DNA of 64,000 nucleotides from positions 37,788 to 101,787 of the forward strand of contig WIXG01000287.1 of the NCBI GenBank assembly GCA_009869945.1, written 5' to 3'. This stretch comes from Mesaphorura yosii. Lineage: Eukaryota; Arthropoda; Collembola; Poduromorpha; Tullbergiidae. The translations under genes were made by a program, and so were the position numbers. Of this stretch, positions 50,796 to 61,680 are shown in pieces (the first letter of the stretch is position 1; each line of letters begins with the position of its first letter). The notes under the pieces are model-generated. The model had not been told where the DNA came from. It was given only the letters and a program-made list of their open reading frames with translations, and made no database searches.

Positions 50796-52045
50796 ATCGC
50801 CCTCGCCGCTCACCGTCAATCACGCAACAAATCTTCAGTTCAGCAAATCTTCTCTTCGTCTTCGTCTCAAACCTTCATCTCGTCCCCACCAGGCGCCTGA
50901 AGAGTCTAGCATTAAGTCTTCTTTCCCATTCTAAGTAATTTAAGTTTTTCGTGCTTAGAGTTTAGAGTCATTGTCCTTATCATTGCTTTAATTTTCTAAT
51001 TCTTATCTACTCTACACTAATTACGCAAGCATTTATGCTACTTTATTCAGAATTCTATACCAAAATGCTTGAAATGTAAAACACTAGTTAATTTTACTTT
51101 AATTAGTGTATGGTTGCGTATTGTGTGCCAAATATTGTCAAAATTGGGTGCGAAAGGCTAATTAAAACGTTACATTAAATTCCTTTGTGCTTGCATGCTT
51201 GCTTGCTAAAATGTCATCGTCATTCTCTTCGTAAGTTAACGACTTCGACTAGACATTTGACAGATACAAGTTGGTTGTGCACTTTGTGGGTGGCCGTAGT
51301 GAGGAGGATCGGCTCGGCTCCTTCAGCAATATAACACAGCATTCGGCGCTTTAAACTCTATGTGTATTTTGGTAGCAATCCCAATGCAGTCTTGCAGTGC
51401 ATTGAAATAGGGAAATTCATTCTGTTTGTTCAATGCATACGTGTAATTGTGAGGTAAGAACTTAACAAATTGTGAAAGTTTTAATATTCCATATTTCAAC
51501 CCCATTTAACTTTTTAAAAGACAAAATTAAGCAGTCATCACCTAAATTAAGTGAGAGTACAGCTTAACGACTTTTTTGGAACCGACAATCATTGAAACAG
51601 CGTTTTCGGAGAAGTAAAAAGTACCTGGTAAGTTGATTTAATTAATATTCAGTTCAGAACGCCATTGCTAACTACATAGCTAATTTGTGCCATAATTCTT
51701 AATTTGTCGCAGTAGCTGGTCATTTATCAGTTCTCTGGGGCCGTAGTTAGTTATTTGAGGGTCATGTTGCTGATTTTAATTTATTTGTCCGACTTTCAGG
51801 CTGTTACGCATTGATTTCAACGTAATCAGCTGAGAAAGATCAAAGGAAGGATTCGAATCGAGGCTCATATCATTAGCTTTTGGCCAATAAGACTGGTCGA
51901 ATAAAGCATTGGAGTTTCAACGCGATTCTTTTAGGTAAGTTATAAGCAGCAGCAGCGAGGACTTCCTTGTCTGAATTTACTGTATTGTAAAATCACCGTA
52001 TTCACTAAGCTGATTGATCTGGTCCGATTTCAGACTGATAATGAA
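50796..52045. other. IGF2BP 3' UTR and intergenic DNA up to syntaxin-5
   Basis: No coding exon was seen. ATTAAA variants at about 51160 and 51174 may act as polyadenylation signals for IGF2BP. An acceptor (TTTCAG) at 52032 places the last few bases in the syntaxin-5 first coding exon, with a 5'-UTR intron upstream. Confidence 0.45.
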
Positions 52046-53570
52046 ATGAGTGTGGCGAGAAGACGACGAGGCAGTTCAAAATCTGAGGACGGACCGGTTA
52101 CGACTTCGACTACGATTTCAAGCACAAGTCTTGGAAACTCGTCGGCATCTTACACCCTTCTACCGCAAAGTGACGACAGTGATAAAGAAAATAGCATAAT
52201 GGGTCGTGATCGGACTTCAGAGTTCCACTCGGCCCTCCGATCTCTGCAAGGTCGTGCGCAAGTACGGCAGTTGCAGCCCGGAACGAATGGATTTGCGAGC
52301 CACAACAGAAACAACCGGAATCTGGACCAGTACGCTGATTTTATGAGGACGGCAAGACAAATTGGAAAACACATTAGCAGCACTTACACGAAATTAGAAA
52401 AATTGGCACTGCGTAAGCGAATTTCAGAATTTCTTCCCATTTCTTTATCGTCAAATTGTCAAAACTCAATTGTAAACTGATTTTGTTTCTGCAGTCGCGA
52501 AACGCAAATCATTATTCGATGACAAATCAGTGGAAATCCAGGAATTAACGTACATTATCAAAGAGGACATAAATTCCCTAAACAAGAGCATCGCAATGGT
52601 AAGTAGACTTCTTAACTTTAGCAAGAAGAAAGTGGCGAGCGAAGAAATCAATTGAAATCAATAAATTAATTTGTCTATTGTCTTGTGTCTCCTCCAGCTT
52701 CAAACTGGTGCTAAAGGAAAGCATGCGCAAAACGGGAAACATTTGCAGTCACATTCCTCAGGAGTCGTGGTTGGCCTACAGTCAAAATTAGCGTCGATGT
52801 CCAACGATTTTAAGCAAGTACTGCAAACCAGAACAGAGGTAAGCAAATGAACTAAACAATTAAAGCACAATTAAGGAGATCTTGCAATGCTCATTGCTCA
52901 TTGTTGCCATCTTCGTTTTCAGAATTTGAAGGAGCAGAGGAGCAGGCACGAGCAATTTTCGCAAGGGCCCGTTGCATCTTCCCTTCCTCCATCAGCAATG
53001 TCCGGATTTCATCGAGGTGGGTTCTTCGGTTCTTAATTGCTGAATAAATCTAAGACTAAAACCCGTAGCTGATGAATAATTATTGGTAATTTTCAGGCTC
53101 TGTCTTAATCGATGATGATGGAGGCTCTGGAGCCAGCAGTTCTGGTGCTTATGGCGGAGTTTCGGGAGACGTTCGATACAGGCAGACACAATTAACGATG
53201 CAGGACGACACGGTACGCTTAATTTATTTTATCTTAATGGCCGAATCAAGTTTTCAAGCTTTTACGAAATCTTTACGGTCCATTTTAGGAGGAGTACGTC
53301 GAAAGGCGCGCCGACACGATGCGAGACATAGAAAAGACGATCGTGGAGCTCGGTGGAATTTTCCAGCAACTCGCATTCATGGTGAAGGAGCAGGAAGAAG
53401 TCGTGCACCGGATCGATTCGAACGTTGAAGACGCAGAAATGAACGTGGAAGCTGCTCACACGGAAATTCTAAAGTATTTCAAGTCGGTAGCGTCAAATCG
53501 TTGGTTAATGATAAAGGTATTCGCGCTGTTAATCTTCTTCTTCCTTGTCTTTGTAATCTTTCTAACCTGA
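52046..53570 (+). CDS. Syx5: syntaxin-5, Golgi t-SNARE (Qa-SNARE)
   Basis: Exons: 52046-52412, 52495-52598, 52698-52838, 52923-53016, 53097-53212, 53289-53570 (367 residues, frame kept). The N-terminus has the conserved DRTSEFHSALRSLQGR segment and an Habc-type region with LAKRKSLFDD and VEIQELTYIIKEDI, both typical of syntaxin-5. The SNARE motif (ADTMRDIEKTIVELGGIFQQ onward) carries the zero-layer Gln. It is followed by NRWLMIK and one C-terminal membrane anchor (VFALLIFFFLVFVIFLT). Syntaxin-5 mediates ER-Golgi and intra-Golgi membrane fusion. Length fits the short form. Introns are all 80-100 bp. A two-codon upstream ORF overlaps the start codon. Assignment to syntaxin-5 rather than another Qa-SNARE is firm because the whole SNARE-to-anchor block matches the family. 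Confidence 0.95.
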
Positions 53571-53944
53571 TCCCGAAACTTTCTGTAGGACGTAATTAAA
53601 CGTGTATTGTTACGTAATTTAAAAATTGACAGCTCTATTTTTGAATTTTAAATATTTGTAGTTCCTTTCAAACTTTAAATTTTAAAATTCATCGTAAGAA
53701 GCTCGAAGCGAATTTTCGAAGATAGTGCGGGAAAACCAGGAAAATTGGAATTAAACTTACGGTCTTGCTTTGATTTCTAATTCTAATGAATTCCACCTTT
53801 GGATATAATCTGAGTTTTAATTTAAGAAAATTCCATACTTTAAGTCAAGTTCCTTGATCGGTTCGCCATTGCCATTAAGTTATGTAAAAGCATGTATAAT
53901 TTTCATAATTTATTGCACGCGTACGTAACGCAAGCAATGCAGAA

Positions 53945-54110
53945 CATTCGGAAATAGGTGATAAGATTACCCACGTTTATTGTTATCGATCTGCGTCACG
54001 ACCTCGCTAAGGTAAATAATTCAAAAAATGTAAGTTAGCACAAAAACCCCTAGACAGAATAAAAACCTTGAAATTTGGCAACTCGGCTATCAGTTTCCCA
54101 AGTCAAGTAA
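53945..54110. repeat. 3'-end repeat, copy A (downstream of the AspRS gene)
   Basis: This roughly 165-bp segment aligns almost end to end, in the same orientation, with 56785-56940. Shared blocks include ctaaggtaaa, aatgtaa, agttagcac/aattagcac, ccctagac and atcagtttccc/ttcagtttcac. Each copy sits just past the stop codon of a minus-strand gene and holds a minus-strand AATAAA (TTTATT at 53976-53981 here). Confidence 0.7.
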
Positions 54111-54112
54111 GC

Positions 54113-56490
54113 TTATTTTAGATTGTAGTAAGCACAGCTCGATTCGTCTAGACGAGCAGGGGCGCCGGAGAGTAAATCGTATCCCTCGGACGACTTTGGA
54201 AACGCAATCACGTCTCTGATGGAAGGCGCGTTAGTCGTCATGGCGACAAGGCGATCGATTCCTAAAATCGAAATCAGGAAATTAGAATGCAAAATGTAAT
54301 GCCCACGCCCGGCCCGCCAATTCCTCATTGCCTTTGCTATCTGCCAAATGCTTCCACTTGCTACTTGCCTATTGCAAAACCGCCGTGTGGTGGGCAGCCA
54401 GAGTTCAAAGCATCCAGCAAGTATTCTACGTGCTTCGTTGACAATTTGAGAAGTTCGAATACACGCCTTTGAAGCTTAGCTTCGTGAATACGAATGGAAC
54501 CGCCACCAATTTCGCTGCCACAGTACACCAAATCGTAGCTTAATCCGATTGCCTACGTCGTAAGCATAAATTATGAAGTATTTTGCATAAAGCAAAGTTG
54601 CATAATAAATTACTGATTTACCTGTGCAGGATTCTTGTAAAATAATTCCAGATCAGCCGGCATTGTAAATGGGTGATGACAAGATTCCAGAGCTCCGTCT
54701 TCTTTTTGCTCAAACAGAGGAAAATCGACCACCCAGAGAAATCCACCAGTATCTGGCTTATCAGTTCCATACTGCTTCATGACCGCTTCGTAGCTGAGCA
54801 CCGGGAATCGGGCCTCATGCTCAGGCAAATCAAGGGCGAAGCGCAGTAAGTCTTCAATCAGCTGCATCACATTTTCTCGGGATGTGAACGATAATTCGAC
54901 GTCAAGCTGAGTAAATTCTGGCTGCCGATCCGGTTTTGCCTTTTCATCACGATAGCATCTCGCGATTTGGTAATACCTGCCGAATAAAATTAAGAGGGCA
55001 ATTAAAATCGATGTGACAGCTGATTCGTAATCTAATATTTATTCGGAATTACAAACCTGTCCATTCCACCAACCATCAGCAATTGCTTTAATATTTGAGG
55101 GGATTGTGCCAGAGTAAAGAATTTTCCCTTTTGATGAGTAGGAACAGGAAACTCCCGAGCTCCCTACAATTACAATGGAATGGAATGGAATGAATTGTAT
55201 CGATCGCAAAAGATAAAATTATTAGCATTAATTTAATTTAATCCGTTCAAGCTTACGCCGGGCGTTGGACAAACTAAAGTGGGTGTCTCAATTTCCAGGA
55301 AATGATTATTGTCCATAAAATAACGCAGTCTTCTCAATAAACTGGCTCTGAATTTCAGTCGATTTTGAAGATTCTCGGTCCGTAGGTCCAAGTACCGATA
55401 AGTCATTCGAATTTCTTCGTCAGCCTGCAGATTTCAGAAAAACAGTAGAGGAGATTTAGGATCAGCTGAATGCACCTGGCTTGCTTGTATGCTATTAAAA
55501 AAGAACATACTTTCTCATAGTCCCTGTTTGAGATCCTCAGCCATTCTTGTTGGCCCAATACTTTTGCGTCATCAACAATTATTTCAATTTCACCAGACAC
55601 AGAATCCTAAAAACATTATATACAAATGTTAGGGTTGGTTACAAAATTCAAAATGACACGGATTGCAGTAAAATTAAATTACGCTTCTTCTCTGACTAAT
55701 TGGACGAAGAGCGACGACTCCTGTGATCTGAATAACTGACTCTAAAGGCGTCCTATCAATAAGGTCCATTAAAGATTGGTCCTGTATAGAGAAAAATTGT
55801 TGATGTTGATAATTTTAAACACAGAGGCAAGGGATAAGCACGGTGCAAGTTGTATCAATACCTTGTCCTGCATTGCGGCTTGAGTGCGGCCGTAAATGTC
55901 TCTAAGAACCAGAAACCTTCCCTTCATTCTCTTGAAAGCCAACCAACCACAGAGCACCACTTTTTCTCCTAAATTCGACTTGGAAAGCTGCCCGCAGGTG
56001 TGACTCCTGCCCGTGTACTTGCTTTCAGAGATGTTCTTAAGGGAGCCTAAGCCAGAAGAATATATTTAGTACAATATTAAGCACTGATGATGCGATGTGT
56101 GATAATGTATGAGCAACAAGTCTCCTCGATAGTTTTACCTTCATCGTCACCTTTTACCGGTAACACGGAAATGTGAGTGGCCGAGGAGTCTGCTGATTTC
56201 TGACTAATTGCCGAGCAGAAATTGGGTAATGAAGATGGTGATTTCTTAAATGGCCGGATGATTCCAGATCGATAAAGAGGTTCATCAGGCTTAAAGCGTT
56301 GAAGGACTTTGGTTGTGTACTGCCGACGCTGAAAGTGTGGTGCTGAAGTATTCTTGAGCTGACGAAAAGGCAAAGGAATCACACCTCGTGGGGTTGACGT
56401 AACTGCACGAAATTGGGGTAACGTCCGGAACAAATTGGACACAGTTACTGAAACTGCTGCATTGTGGTGCTGCAGTGAACGAAGCACCAT
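54113..56490 (-). CDS. DARS2: mitochondrial aspartyl-tRNA synthetase lacking the GAD insertion domain
   Basis: Exons on the minus strand: 56490-56139, 56046-55862, 55781-55683, 55606-55511, 55424-55257, 55163-55057, 54976-54622, 54552-54369, 54261-54113 (564 residues, frame kept). A long basic N-terminus without acidic residues ([20 protein letters not shown]) suits mitochondrial import. An OB-fold anticodon-binding domain follows ([20 protein letters not shown]). Then comes the class II core: [22 protein letters not shown], motif 2 with [26 protein letters not shown], and motif 3 ([12 protein letters not shown]). The enzyme charges mitochondrial tRNA-Asp. Bacterial-type AspRS carries a roughly 120-residue GAD domain between GTDKPD and [10 protein letters not shown]; here the two are joined within one exon as [16 protein letters not shown]. 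The last intron (54262-54368) has a GC donor (AATAG|GCAAGT). Human DARS2 is about 645 residues, so the shortfall matches the missing domain. The start is the first ATG in the open segment. Confidence 0.93.
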
Positions 56491-56784
56491 TTCAATACTT
56501 TGGTGCTTCAACCCTCCAACGCTTCAACGCTTCAATGGTTCAATCTGGAGACTGGAGACAACAACGACTGATGTCCTGCTGAAGATTAAGTTCAATTCAT
56601 TGATTTCACAGAATACACACAAATTGGAACTAATTGTGGAGAGGTCTACTCCGGATCTGGATTCGGGTTCAGGATTGTGTGTGATTGTGCTTGGCACGAT
56701 TCGATTTTAGTTTGACTTTCGCACTTTAGCAAAACAGAACAAGAAATATGCAGCGAGGAGACAAAGAAACGTTTTCGCAAAAAA

Positions 56785-56940
56785 GTATTAGGAAACGGGT
56801 GATGAGGTCACGTTTTATTGTTGTCGATCTCTGCGCCACAGCCATGCTAAGGTAAACAATTCTAACAATGTAATTAGCACACGTAAAACCCTAGACCTTA
56901 GACAAAATTAAAATATTGAAATTCGTTCGGCTTTCAGTTT
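56785..56940. repeat. 3'-end repeat, copy B (3' UTR of the GILT gene)
   Basis: Direct-repeat partner of 53945-54110, estimated by eye at roughly three quarters identical. It abuts the GILT stop codon and contains a minus-strand AATAAA (TTTATT at 56814-56819) in the same relative place as in copy A. The whole AspRS gene therefore lies between the two copies. Confidence 0.7.
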
Positions 56941-58073
56941 CACTGAATTTTTGCGACTTCCTTAAAAATGTTTAAAAAGCTTGGACGGGCACTGCGTCGC
57001 CTTTGGCGGGAGCAAAAATCGACCCTCGTGCGTGCATTCTTGAGCTTTTCACATGCAACAGTCTTAAAATTTCCGAGACTCTCCCACATTTTGTCTTCGT
57101 CAAAGACTCCGTTGTACGTGACGGTCGGGACGAAGTACAGCTTTGGCGAGAGCGCATCAGTCTTCACTCCGTAATCAGCCAGGAGCTTGTCGCCTTCGAT
57201 GGACTCCGAGCAGGTCTTGATTTTGTCCTCAAGGGCCAAGTCCAGGCCGAGCTGTGCTGAGCACAGTGACAAGGAGGTTGGAGGGTAGCTTTTGCTCATG
57301 GAGCAGGACACAAACTCCACCTTCTGAACGCGGTCTTGAATGTACTTCAGGGCGCAGGCGTGCATTTTGTTGCCTGCGCACTCGCCCGAGCCGTGTTGGC
57401 ACGTAAAACTGTAGCGGCCTCCCGCGCTGAAGGTCTGTCAATTAAAAAGCAGGTCGACGTCAATGTCAAGTGAGTTAAAAGTCAATCCATTAATAACCTC
57501 CAAGGTCAGGGGTCAATATCAAGGCCAAAGGCCCAAAAGGCAAGAAGGCCTTTGGCACCTGACCTGGTGCCGTTTGCTCACCGTTGCCTTCCCGTACGGA
57601 ATGAATTCAATGTCCATGTACTTGTGCCCTTGTTGCTCAATCACAAGCGGGTACAGCTGGCTCCTGATGAACCGTTTGCTATCTCCACAAAGCGTCTCGT
57701 AGTACACTCGGACGTTCATCCTTCCGTCAAACTCGAGATTTGGGCCGCTGGCGTAGACGGTGCCTTGACCGGCTGCAAACTGCTGACGAGGAGATGCAGT
57801 TGATGTTGACGTCGAAGCAGTCAATGTCGATGTCGACGTTGAAGAAGTCGAAGTTGTCGAAGGAGTTGACGTCGGCAGCGTGAATGAAGTTGTTATCGAC
57901 GTAGATAAGTTGTCCATTGAGGAACGAGGTTGCCCCGAATTATCAGAAGCAGGATCAGGCCGGATTGAATTCGTGTGATTGTAATTGTGATTGGAGTGAT
58001 TGGACGTCGATATTGATAGTAGAGTCAAGATGTCAACACATAAAGAAATGATGAGATAAGCAGAGAAAAACAT
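56940..58073 (-). CDS. GILT-like thiol reductase (gamma-interferon-inducible lysosomal thiol reductase family)
   Basis: Exons on the minus strand: 58073-57582 and 57434-56940 (328 residues). The family signature CQHGx2ECx2Nx4C is matched exactly by CQHGSGECAGNKMHAC. The active-site motif is YYETLCGDS, that is CxxS where mammalian GILT has CxxC. PYGKA and a C-terminal VPTVTYNG segment also fit. GILT reduces disulphides of proteins in lysosomes. In this model a signal peptide (MFFSAYLIISLCVDIL) is followed by about 95 residues rich in Ser, Thr and Asn. Alternative start: ATG at 58216 gives MQIRWGSGRAVPSIFAVVV (exon 58216-58133). Spliced in phase 0 to a CAG acceptor before 57779, it removes the Ser/Thr stretch and yields a compact 258-residue protein closer to the usual family length. 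Both models share residues from FAAGQGT onward. I cannot decide between them from sequence. Confidence 0.88.
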
Positions 58074-58216
58074 TGTTACGCAACTTCCTGCTACTGAATC
58101 AAATTAGGAACTTTCTGATAGTAAACACAAACCTGAACTGCCGCTGGAATGCACGAGATAACCACAACCGCAAATATTGACGGTACGGCTCTGCCGCTGC
58201 CCCATCGTATTTGCAT

Positions 58217-59083
58217 GGCTCGGCTGCGCTGTGCAGATTGACTGAATAAACTGATGACTTCACACAATCCACAACCCAATTCGCAATTCCAATGCCTGGT
58301 AAAGATGAAAGATGAGATCAGATCAATCAGTGATTCAGCAATGAATTAAGATGATTTACTCGTTGTCCACTTACTGCAGATTTCGTAACCTGTGAATTGA
58401 ATTGGTACTCCAAATTAAATGTGTTATGTGTAAATAATTGAACAGTGGAAGACCTTGTCTCCTTGTCGAAGCAATTAAAATTAAAGGAATTCAAAGAACT
58501 TGCTGAGGCACAACCCACAAGCACGGCAGCTGTACTAAAGTTAAATTAAAGTACTACTTTCAAGTTGGTTTCTGGTTTGGTGGCTGGTACGAAACCAAAC
58601 CATAAACTGACTACGGACTGGGATTACAACTTAATAAGATGATGATGGTGAAGACACGACCACAATCTTTAGACTTTTGAGGTTGGCTCTTTCTTGGCAC
58701 AATGCACGAAGCACCAGAGACGACGACAGCTTTCGCTTATAGCCTGTGGCATTTAAAGTTAAAGTCGGCATGCAGAGTATCGAATGAAACGAAACAAGTC
58801 TCAAAGGCTGCAAAGTTAATGAGAACTGAAGAGTTGGGACAAAGATTCTTTCAATAACAACAGGTTCAAGAATTCAAGTCGAGTTGTCCAGGAATTCTGG
58901 AAAATGTATTCATGAAACAATCTAAAATTAACTAAATGCTGTTCCATCATCGCATCGCGTAAATTGGAGGCTTCTTTGAAGGGGCATCACCGAAAACTTC
59001 AAATTGGACTTGAAATTGATTTTGATTTGACTTTTGGCTTTGGTCCTGGATTGGTATTGATTAATCAGCTTTGACTTTGACAT
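58217..59083. other. divergent intergenic region between GILT and CCDC13 genes
   Basis: No coding exon was recognised. Start codons of the two genes face away from each other across this interval, so it probably holds both promoters. Confidence 0.45.
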
Positions 59084-61591
59084 ATGGACTGGTGTCAGCC
59101 TGACACGTTCTTCAAAATGGGATCCATGCCAAAATTTGAACTGAACGAGAACGGAGCCGGTGACGGTCACCTTCTTCGTCTGAATCTTAACCCCAACGTC
59201 CACGTCCACGCCCGTGTTAATTCGGATCCGAACTCCGCACAGTCAACCACAATCATGGAAGAATTGAACGCCCAATTCAGAAATATGCTCCAGGTAAGCT
59301 TTATTGGCCACAGTTATCGAGTCTGGAGTTTCTGGAGTCTGAATTTATGCTCTAGCAGGCGGAGTGTCAGGAAAATTGCAAGCTTCGGCGGTGCGTCGAC
59401 TCGCAGGAAGAACAAATTAAGGCACTCCGGAAGTCCAAGCAGGAACTCGAAGGAAAACACTCCGAGCAGTCGCCGAACTGTAGCCTTCAGTCGCCAATCG
59501 TCGCCGCCAAAATCGTGGAGCTGAAAAAGAAGAATCGGGACATGACAGCGAAGATTGAGAGCATAAAGATGAAAATGCAGGGCCTGATGCATGAAAATGT
59601 GGGGTTAAAGAAGAGGGTGCAGGAGTTGGAGGAGGAGGCGGCGGCGGGCAGCTCAAGCACCAGTGTGAGTGCTCAGCATTCATCAAGTAAGAATTCGATC
59701 CGATTTCTGATCTGAAAAAGAGAGATTAAATCCCTTCCTCTGTTCTGTTCAGTTATGCTGAAATCGAGCAAATCCAACGAGGAGCTCCTGCTCCTCAATC
59801 AGCAGCTGAGCCAGACGACAAGCAAGATGATGGAGTATCGGCGCCAGTGCCAGCAGTTGAGAATTGGCCTTCGGGCTGCGCTTCAAGTAAGTGTTCCTTA
59901 GAATATGTCACCGCCTAAACAACTTTGAGTCTAGGCTTTCGTATAGGCACTTTCTCAAGAGATTGGAGAGGGCGTCGTCGGCACAAATCCAAAATCCATC
60001 CTTTCCATCGTGACGAGCCCTTCCTGGCGTGGGCGCCAGCAGCAAATTTTGAATCTTACCCAGAAAGTTAACGAACTTCAAGCGAAATTGGCCGTGTTTG
60101 CTGAGCGGAGAGATCGGGCGCGTGGATCAAACTTGCCAGCATCGAATTCGAACGACACCCTACTCGATGAACACGACGACGAAGACGAGGATTCGATTGC
60201 GCTGGACCGAACGTATTCAATACACGACGATAAGCATGACGATGGAGGAGTTGGCGACGGTGACGGTCGCTCGAAGGAGTACGAATACGATTATAGTCGC
60301 GAAATTCAGCTGGAGAAAATGAGCCGCCAGCAGGCGCAGCATCTTCAGCAGTCTGCCAGCAATACGAGCACGAGCGCAATTTTCAAAGCTTCCCACCGGC
60401 ATTTGATGGAGCTTCAGATCCACGAGAAAAAAAAGTAGTCAATCAGTCATTCAATCAGTCAATCGATACGTGACAATTAATTGTTTAAGTGCAGGCACGA
60501 GCAAATGGACAAACTCACGAAACACGTCGAAGACTACAAAACCAAACTGAAGCACTACCAGCAAGAAAGGGCCGCGTTCAGGGCGCGGGCGACGACACTC
60601 GAGAATCAAGTTCGTTCGCTGCGGTGCAAAATTGAGGAGCTGGAGCGGAAGCTGCAGGAGAAGTACGAAGAGAGCGAGGAGAACACGAGTGAAGTGGCGG
60701 CTCTGCGCGAGGAGTTGACAGCAGCCCGGAGCAGAGAGCGGCAACTAGGCGAGAGCACGTCGACGGAGCTGCGCGAGGCTCAGCAGGCGCTGGCGAGGGA
60801 AAAGGTGGTGACCGTCCAGCTAAAGGACGTCCTCCAGGAAAGGCAGAATTTGGTACAGAAAATGGACGGCGAAATCAAACGGCTGCAGAGCAATCTTGAC
60901 CTTTGCTTCGGGAGCATCGATGTCGACATGGACTTCGCCTCTGCACAAGGGCATCGCGTTGGTGTGGACATCGCCGCCAAGATCAAGCAAATGAAGGCTG
61001 AGTTCCAGCACGCGTCGCAGGTTGTCGAGGAATATGAGAAAGAGCGGAGGGACCTGCTCGCATTCACGAAGAAACTGATTGGCGACGTGGAGACCGAACG
61101 CGAGGCGCACTCCGCCACGGAGCAGAAACTCGTCAAATGCTTCACGGTCATCGACCAGACGAACGACTGCCTCACGATTTGCCTCGACGAGTCGCAAATC
61201 ACGTGCAAAAGCATCCTCGGCCACGTCGAAGCCGTCCGCTCGCTGATCCGAGAGATTAAAACGGTCGGGGATTTGTACTCTTTGGATCTGGTTCCCGTTG
61301 ACGACATACAGAAGCTGAAAATGAGGTCAAGAGCTCTTAATTTCATTAATTTGGTCAAATTCTTGCAAACTTCGCAGATTTTGACTTCATTGCTTCGAAT
61401 TTTTCTTTGGACTTCGCAGGATCGCGATTTTGAGCAAGGAAAATAAAATCCTTCACCGGCAAGCCTCAAAATCTGTGGTGGAACGAAGGCGGGATTTGGA
61501 ACAGTACGGAAATTTTGCAACAAAATTAAGAAACGAATTCCTTGGCGTGTTACAAGCGGCGACAAACACATTTGGCAGACATGTTGACTAA
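59084..61591 (+). CDS. CCDC13: coiled-coil protein, CCDC13 homologue (centriolar satellite / cilium)
   Basis: Exons: 59084-59293, 59359-59686, 59753-59886, 59947-60434, 60495-61325, 61420-61591 (720 residues, frame kept; human CCDC13 is about 715). An in-frame TGA lies one codon before the ATG, fixing the start. The protein is almost wholly alpha-helical and coiled-coil. The recognisable CCDC13 block is the central SQEIGEGVV segment followed by SPSWRGRQQQILNLTQKVNE. An acidic, disordered insert (EHDDEDEDSIALD) follows, then a long heptad region (HEQMDKLTKHVEDYKTKLKH) and a conserved C-terminal ERRRDLEQYG segment. Human CCDC13 is a centriolar-satellite protein needed for ciliogenesis. The function here is inferred from the family, and generic coiled-coil similarity makes orthology less certain than in the other genes. 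The fourth intron is only 60 bp. The 3' end converges on the next gene. Confidence 0.75.
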
Positions 61592-61655
61592 CGACTAACA
61601 GCTTTAATTTCTCTTCCTCAAATGCAGTCATGCAGTGCAGTGCAGCAGTGTTTTG

Positions 61656-61661
61656 AATAAA
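61656..61661 (+). promoter_or_regulatory. polyadenylation signal of CCDC13 gene
   Basis: AATAAA lies 65 bp after the CCDC13 stop, so cleavage would be expected around 61675-61690. That is inside the last codons of the minus-strand gene that ends at 61676. Confidence 0.6.
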
Positions 61662-61674
61662 TTCAAGCTCAGAT

Positions 61675-61680
61675 TTTATT
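61675..61680 (-). promoter_or_regulatory. polyadenylation signal overlapping the stop codon of the minus-strand gene
   Basis: Read on the minus strand, GAATAAAATC contains both the TAA stop and an AATAAA hexamer. The transcript would therefore have almost no 3' UTR and would overlap the CCDC13 3' end. Confidence 0.5.
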
